DNA of 10,599 nucleotides from UBA6019 sp036564345 (GTDB taxonomy: Bacteria > Chloroflexota > Dormibacteria > Dormibacterales > Dormibacteraceae), in contig DATCOZ010000072.1 of assembly GCA_036564345.1 (NCBI GenBank), forward strand, positions 1-10,599, written 5' to 3'. How positions within the stretch are numbered: the first letter of the stretch is position 1; every line of letters begins with the position of its first letter. Of the stretch, positions 6,753 through 10,599 are shown one piece after another. The position numbers and the translations under genes were made by a program. Below the pieces are notes generated by a model that was given only the letters and a program-made list of their open reading frames with translations, was not told where the DNA came from and did no database searches.

Positions 6753-9281
6753 GTGAAGGCCGTCGTCATGGCCGGCGGCGAGGGATCGCGGCTGCGTCCG
6801 CTGACCAGCACTCGACCCAAGCCCCTGGTGCCGGTGGCGGGCAGGCCGATCATGGAGCACATCCTGCTGCTGCTGCGCAAGCATCACATGCGCGACGTGG
6901 TGGCCACCGTCCAGTACCTCGGAGCCAGCATCCGGAACTATTTCGGTGACGGTTCGGACTCCGGCGTCTCCCTCAGCTACTCGGTCGAGGACTCGCCGCT
7001 CGGCACCGCCGGCTCGGTCCGGCTTGCCGAAGACCAGCTGAAGGACACCTTCGTCGTCATCAGCGGGGATGCGCTGACCGACATCGACCTCACGGCGGCC
7101 GTCCGCTTCCACCGCCAGCGCAAGTCGATGGCCACCATCGTCCTGAAGCCCGTTCCCAACCCGCTCGAGTACGGGGTGGTGGTCGTCGACGATGCCGGCG
7201 CCGTCCAGCGCTTTCTCGAGAAGCCCTCCTGGGGCGAGGTCTTCAGCGACCTCGCCAACACGGGCATCTACATCCTCGAGCCCGAGGTCTTCAGCTATTT
7301 CAAGGCCGGCGAGGTCACCGATTGGTCCGCCGACGTCTTTCCCCGGCTGCTGAAGGAGGGGGAGCCGATCCACGGCTGGGTCGCCGACGGCTACTGGGAG
7401 GACGTCGGCAGCCACGCCTCCTACCTGAAAGCGAACTTCGACTGCCTGGAGGGAAAGGTGGCCGTCGAGATCCCCGGGGTGAGGACCGGCGACTCGATCT
7501 GGATCGCGGAGGACGCGCAGGTGTCACCCGACGCCCGGATCGAGGGACCGGCGCTGATCGGGTCGGCCTCGCGGCTGCTGCCCGGCGTCTGGATCAATGG
7601 ACCGGTCGTGATCGGCGACGACACCACGATCGACATGGGCACCAAGGTCTCCAACTCGATCATCTGGAGCCACGTCTACGTCGGCGAGAACTGCCGCCTC
7701 CGCGGCTCGGTCGTCTGCCGTGCCGTCCGGGTCAAGAACTCGAGCCTGCTGGAGGAGGGAAGCGTCATCGGCGACGAGGTCGTGGTCGGCGCTGGCTCGA
7801 CGATCAACGCCAACGTCAAGATCTGGCCGAACAAGGAGATCGAGGCGGGAGCGGTCGTCAACGACTCGATCATCTGGGCCGGCTCCTGGAAGCGCGGGCT
7901 CTTCACCTCCTACGGGCTCACCGGGCTCTCCAACATCGAGTTCACGCCCGAGTTCGCGGCCAAGCTCGGCGCCGCGATCGGAGGGCTCTCGGCGCGCGGC
8001 TCGACGGTCGCCATCAGCCGCGATTGGTCGCGGGCGGCCCGGATGATCAAGCGGGCACTGATCGCCGGGCTGCTCAGCTCCGGCTCGAACATCGCCGACC
8101 TCTCCGCGCTGACGATCCCCAACGCGCGCCACTTCGCGCGCCATGCGCGGCCCGCGGCCACGCTGCACGTCCAGAACTCACCGCTCGACGCCCGTTCGGT
8201 CGACATCCGGATCTTCGACAACCAGGGTCTCGATATCGACAAGCGGCAGGAGCGCAGGCTCGAGAACCTTTTCTTCCGGGAGGACATCCGCAGAGTCGGC
8301 CACTACGAGATGGGCAACATCAGCTACCCGTCGGGCGTGATCGACCGCTACGTCGACGACCTCCTCTCCAAGCTCGACCTCGAGCTCGTGCGCCCCGCCG
8401 CCTTCAAGATCCTGGTCGACTACGACAACGGCGTGTCCTCCGCCGCCCTGGGGCGCGTGCTGGAGGAGATGAACTGCAGCGTGATCCCGTTGAACGCGTC
8501 GATCGAGCCACCGCAGATGCCGCAGGGGAGCGACGCGTTCAGCGCCCGCCTCCAGGAGATGGGGGTGATCGTGCGCGCGGTCCGCGCGCGGATGGGCATC
8601 TTCATCGACTCGCCGGGGGAGCGCTGCTTCCTGATCGACGAGATGGGAGAGGTCTTCGACCACGAGACCGCCTTCGCCGTTTTGGCCGAGCTGCAGCTCC
8701 GCCTCGACCCCCGTATGGTGGTCGGGCCCGCCTCTGCCTCGACCGCCTTCGCGATCATCGCCGAGCGGGTCGGCGGCCGCTTCATGCCGTCCAAGATGAC
8801 GCCCGGCGCGGTCCTCCGCACCGCCCAGCACAAGGAGACCGTGCTCGCCTCGGACGGCAATGGCGGCTACGCCTGGCCGCACTTCCAGGTCGCCTTCGAC
8901 GCCTCCGTCACCGCCGCCAGGACGCTGGAGCTGATGGCGGCCACCGGGCTCTCGCTGCACCGACTGCGGGAGGAGATCCCCCAGGTCGGGTATCGCCACG
9001 TGACGCTCTTCTGCCCCTGGGAGGCCAAGGGCCGCGTGATGCGGACGGTGATGGAGCAGCACCTCCGCGACCGCGTTGACCTCACCGATGGGGTCAAGGT
9101 CTTCGTCGACGGCGGCTGGGCCATGGTGGTGCCGGACCCCGATCACCCGCAGTACCACGTCATCGCCTCGACCCAAGACCCCAGCCGGGTCGATGCCCTC
9201 CTCGAGGACTACGTGAACCTGGTCCGCGATACCGTCGAGGGCCTCCACCCCGAGGCCCAGGGGGTCACGGAGCGGGAGTAG
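6753..9281 (+). CDS. Sugar-1-phosphate nucleotidyltransferase with beta-helix and degenerate phosphohexomutase-like domain
   Basis: Residues 1-235 are a nucleotidyltransferase making an NDP-sugar from NTP and sugar-1-phosphate: GGEGSRLRPLT (8-18), RPKPLVPV, SGD (104-106, metal-binding Asp106), EKPSWGE and GYWEDVG with Asp217. Residues about 243-376 are imperfect hexapeptide repeats forming a left-handed beta-helix. Residues about 385-835 align in order with phosphomannomutase/phosphoglucomutase, but the key motifs are altered: the phosphoserine loop (usually TASHNP) appears as VQNSPLD near 473-479, the metal loop DGDGDR as DSPGER (619-624), and the sugar-binding GEXSGH as GNGGY (702-706). The mutase half is therefore probably not a working mutase; similar divergence occurs, as I recall, in cyanobacterial proteins of this architecture, usually annotated mannose-1-phosphate guanylyltransferase. 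The sugar and nucleotide are not proven. The GTG start is supported by AGGA 7 nt upstream and the usual MKAVVMAGGEG opening. The tRNA follows 22 nt after the stop. Confidence 0.88.
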   Translation: MKAVVMAGGEGSRLRPLTSTRPKPLVPVAGRPIMEHILLLLRKHHMRDVVATVQYLGASIRNYFGDGSDSGVSLSYSVEDSPLGTAGSVRLAEDQLKDTFVVISGDALTDIDLTAAVRFHRQRKSMATIVLKPVPNPLEYGVVVVDDAGAVQRFLEKPSWGEVFSDLANTGIYILEPEVFSYFKAGEVTDWSADVFPRLLKEGEPIHGWVADGYWEDVGSHASYLKANFDCLEGKVAVEIPGVRTGDSIWIAEDAQVSPDARIEGPALIGSASRLLPGVWINGPVVIGDDTTIDMGTKVSNSIIWSHVYVGENCRLRGSVVCRAVRVKNSSLLEEGSVIGDEVVVGAGSTINANVKIWPNKEIEAGAVVNDSIIWAGSWKRGLFTSYGLTGLSNIEFTPEFAAKLGAAIGGLSARGSTVAISRDWSRAARMIKRALIAGLLSSGSNIADLSALTIPNARHFARHARPAATLHVQNSPLDARSVDIRIFDNQGLDIDKRQERRLENLFFREDIRRVGHYEMGNISYPSGVIDRYVDDLLSKLDLELVRPAAFKILVDYDNGVSSAALGRVLEEMNCSVIPLNASIEPPQMPQGSDAFSARLQEMGVIVRAVRARMGIFIDSPGERCFLIDEMGEVFDHETAFAVLAELQLRLDPRMVVGPASASTAFAIIAERVGGRFMPSKMTPGAVLRTAQHKETVLASDGNGGYAWPHFQVAFDASVTAARTLELMAATGLSLHRLREEIPQVGYRHVTLFCPWEAKGRVMRTVMEQHLRDRVDLTDGVKVFVDGGWAMVVPDPDHPQYHVIASTQDPSRVDALLEDYVNLVRDTVEGLHPEAQGVTERE

Positions 9282-9315
9282 CTGGGTAAACTCGTTACCC
9301 GGCGCGGGAGTAGCT
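9272..9315 (+). repeat. 12-bp direct repeat: copy of the tRNA-Gly 5' end inside the preceding gene's 3' end
   Basis: GCGGGAGTAGCT occurs at 9272-9283 and again at 9304-9315, where it is the first 12 nt of tRNA-Gly. The match is exact and ends on both sides. The first copy supplies the last sense codons of the pyrophosphorylase gene (..CGG GAG) and its TAG stop at 9279-9281. The 20 nt between the copies contain a palindrome. The arrangement could be the trace of an insertion, a partial tRNA duplication or slippage; chance is possible but unlikely for 12 exact bases this close. Confidence 0.7.
9282..9302 (+). other. Small hairpin between the pyrophosphorylase stop and tRNA-Gly
   Basis: GGGTAA (9284-9289) and TTACCC (9295-9300) pair perfectly around the loop ACTCG, and the stem extends by one G-T wobble and one C-G pair to 8 pairs. 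It fills nearly the whole 22-nt gap. There is no U-tract, so it is a poor intrinsic terminator; it could be a processing signal for a joint mRNA-tRNA transcript or a remnant of recombination. Confidence 0.45.
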
Positions 9316-9379
9316 CAACTGGCAGAGCGCGACCTTCCCAAGGTTGAGGTAGCGGGTTCGACCCCCGTCTCCCGCTCCA
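9304..9379 (+). tRNA. tRNA-Gly, anticodon CCC, with encoded CCA
   Basis: The full cloverleaf can be drawn: acceptor GCGGGAG (9304-9310) with CTCCCGC (9369-9375), D stem GCTC/GAGC, anticodon stem CGACC/GGTTG with one G-U pair, 7-nt loop TTCCCAA with anticodon CCC at 9337-9339, variable AGGTA, T stem GCGGG/CCCGT with loop TTCGACC, then discriminator T (9376) and encoded CCA (9377-9379). It reads GGG glycine codons. Its first 12 nt are duplicated 32 bp upstream, and its 3' 65 bp overlap the antisense serine recombinase frame. No separate promoter or terminator is evident, so it may be transcribed from within or through the upstream gene. Confidence 0.96.
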
Positions 9380-10599
9380 CTACCAAACACTCAAAGAAGG
9401 GGCGCCAGGCCGGCCGTGGAACCGCAACGACGCGGATCCGGCCCTCGGGCAGCGCCTCCGCCTCCAGTTGGTCGAAGATCCCGGCGACCAGCCGCGACCG
9501 TTGCCCGGGGTCGGCGGCCTCCCAGGCGGCCACCAGGTCGAGGAGCTGCGCCTCGCACCAATCCACATCGATCGAATCGGTCCGGCGGGCCTCCGCGAGC
9601 TGGCGCTGCTGCTCTTGGATCTCGTCACGCCGGGCAGAGAAGGTGTCCCAGTCGTACTCGCCGAACTCGTAGAGCCGCCGTGCCCGCTCGAGCTGCTCCG
9701 CCAGGCGTTTGATCGAAGCTACGGCATGGTTTCGCGACCTTGGTGAGGGGCTACCGGCCTCGCGAAGGCGATCCCGCAGGGCGGCGTGCATCTGGTCGCT
9801 GGGGACGCACCTGGAGAGCTCCTGGTGGATGGCGTCCTCCAAGACTTCGCTCCTTACCACGCGGGCGTCGCACCTGGGAAGGGAGGGGTTGACCGCCGAG
9901 CGGTTGCGCCGGGAGGCATGGCAGCCGTAGTAGCGGAGAAGGCGACCACGGCGGGACGCCGCCTCCCCGTGCATCGGTCCTCCGCAGCGGGCGCAGAACA
10001 GGATCGGGGTCAGGGGGTAGGTGTGCTTGGTCCAGGCCTTGCTGGTCCGTCTCATGTTCCGGTGCTTGACCTCCTGGCAGGCCTGCCAGGTCGCCTCCTC
10101 GACCAGGGCCGGATGGCGTCCCTCGATGAGCTCGCCATCGACGAGGACCTTGCCGAGGTAGGAGGAGTTGCCGATCAGGTCCTTGAGGACGTCGCCGGTG
10201 AAGATGACCGCCTTGGGGCGGTTGTGGTTGGCCTTCTCCTCGCCGCGCGGCGGCTTCACGCCCTGACGATTGAGGTGCCCGGCGAGAGTCCGGAAGCTGA
10301 AGCGGCCGCTGGCGTAGAGCCCGAAGATCCCCCGGATCACCGGTCCAGCCACGGGATCCTCAGTGATCTCGCCAGCCACGCGCAGGTAGCCCTGGGGGAT
10401 GGTGCCCAGCAGGTGCCCCTGCCGGCGGAGGTAATGGAGGTTGTCGCGGACGCGCCGTGCGACCTTCTCGCGCTCCTCCTGGGCGACGATGGCCTTGATC
10501 TTCCAGGAGAGCCGATCGAGGTTGCTGATCAGGCCGCTGGCGTCGAAGATCAGGATCCGGCGCTCGGTCATCTCGGCCATGAAGCGGAAGAACTCGAGG
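9315..10599 (-). CDS. Large serine recombinase (site-specific integrase), N-terminus outside window
   Basis: Large serine recombinases integrate and excise phages and other elements by double-strand exchange at att sites. The visible 427 or so residues begin late in the catalytic domain (FDASGLISNL, then the long helix AQEEREKVARRVRDN) and continue into the recombinase domain (GTIPQGYLRV, IRGIFGLYASGRFSFRTLAGHLN, about 10420 to 10050). A zinc ribbon follows (CARC..YYGC..LPRC, about 9999-9870), then a coiled coil (about 9720-9590) and a short tail. The catalytic Ser lies beyond the right edge, so activity cannot be judged. The frame crosses into the tRNA at 9379 and ends at TGA 9317-9315 within antisense tRNA; its last 20 residues (ERETGVEPATSTLG...) are simply antisense tRNA translated. 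A stop supplied by the target site is what insertion at the tRNA 3' end would produce. The gene points toward the tRNA, so the rest of the element should lie to the right. Confidence 0.88.
   Translation of the reverse strand, partial: LEFFRFMAEMTERRILIFDASGLISNLDRLSWKIKAIVAQEEREKVARRVRDNLHYLRRQGHLLGTIPQGYLRVAGEITEDPVAGPVIRGIFGLYASGRFSFRTLAGHLNRQGVKPPRGEEKANHNRPKAVIFTGDVLKDLIGNSSYLGKVLVDGELIEGRHPALVEEATWQACQEVKHRNMRRTSKAWTKHTYPLTPILFCARCGGPMHGEAASRRGRLLRYYGCHASRRNRSAVNPSLPRCDARVVRSEVLEDAIHQELSRCVPSDQMHAALRDRLREAGSPSPRSRNHAVASIKRLAEQLERARRLYEFGEYDWDTFSARRDEIQEQQRQLAEARRTDSIDVDWCEAQLLDLVAAWEAADPGQRSRLVAGIFDQLEAEALPEGRIRVVAVPRPAWRPFFECLVVERETGVEPATSTLGRSRSAS

Noticed and set aside
7322..9079. Open frame of 585 codons on the plus strand inside the pyrophosphorylase gene
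   Set aside because: Its product is Arg/Gly/Ala-rich without domains and it overlaps completely a well-supported gene in another frame.
9315..9379. Functional C-terminal tail of the recombinase encoded over the tRNA
   Set aside because: The residues (ERETGVEPATSTLG...) are what antisense of this kind of tRNA always encodes, so they are most likely incidental rather than a conserved domain.

Overview
The window is high-GC bacterial DNA (roughly two thirds G+C by eye), densely coding, with strong G/C third positions and GTG/TTG starts. Most of it is a storage-polysaccharide (glycogen) locus; the right end is a tRNA gene with the edge of a probable integrated element beside it. The lineage cannot be fixed from the sequence alone. 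The gene architectures and GC would suit an Acidobacteriota-like or similar high-GC environmental bacterium, but that is a guess.

Layout. (1) Positions 2-784, plus strand: the 3' part of glgB, glycogen branching enzyme. (2) Positions 802-4521, plus strand, 17 nt after glgB: a 1239-residue fusion of a GH57 alpha-glucan hydrolase, a middle beta-rich region and a complete ADP-glucose-type glycogen synthase (GlgA, GT5). (3) Positions 4522-4668: a convergent intergenic space packed with small inverted repeats. (4) Positions 4669-6732, minus strand: a short GT35 alpha-glucan phosphorylase. (5) Only 20 bp separate its TTG start from the GTG start of the next, divergent gene; an 8-bp palindrome there gives a Shine-Dalgarno core to both strands. 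(6) Positions 6753-9281, plus strand: an 842-residue sugar-nucleotide pyrophosphorylase with a left-handed beta-helix and a C-terminal phosphohexomutase-like domain whose catalytic motifs look degenerate. (7) Positions 9304-9379, plus strand: tRNA-Gly(CCC) with encoded CCA; its first 12 nt are repeated exactly at the end of the preceding gene. (8) Positions 9315-10599, minus strand: the C-terminal part of a large serine recombinase whose frame stops inside the antisense of that tRNA. It runs off the right edge.

How the genes work together. The GT5 half would elongate alpha-1,4-glucan from ADP-glucose, GlgB would add alpha-1,6 branches, and the phosphorylase would release glucose-1-phosphate. 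The GH57 half could trim chains, reset chain length or make primers on the same polypeptide as the synthase. No glgC (ADP-glucose pyrophosphorylase) is visible. The nucleotidyltransferase here looks more like the GDP-mannose/dTDP-glucose type, so its link to glycogen is positional. The recombinase beside the tRNA suggests that an integrative element begins at the tRNA 3' end and continues beyond the window.

The most interesting signals are the synthase-hydrolase fusion, the divergent 20-bp start region with a shared palindromic ribosome-binding site, and the tRNA junction, where the genes on both sides take their stop codons from tRNA-like sequence.
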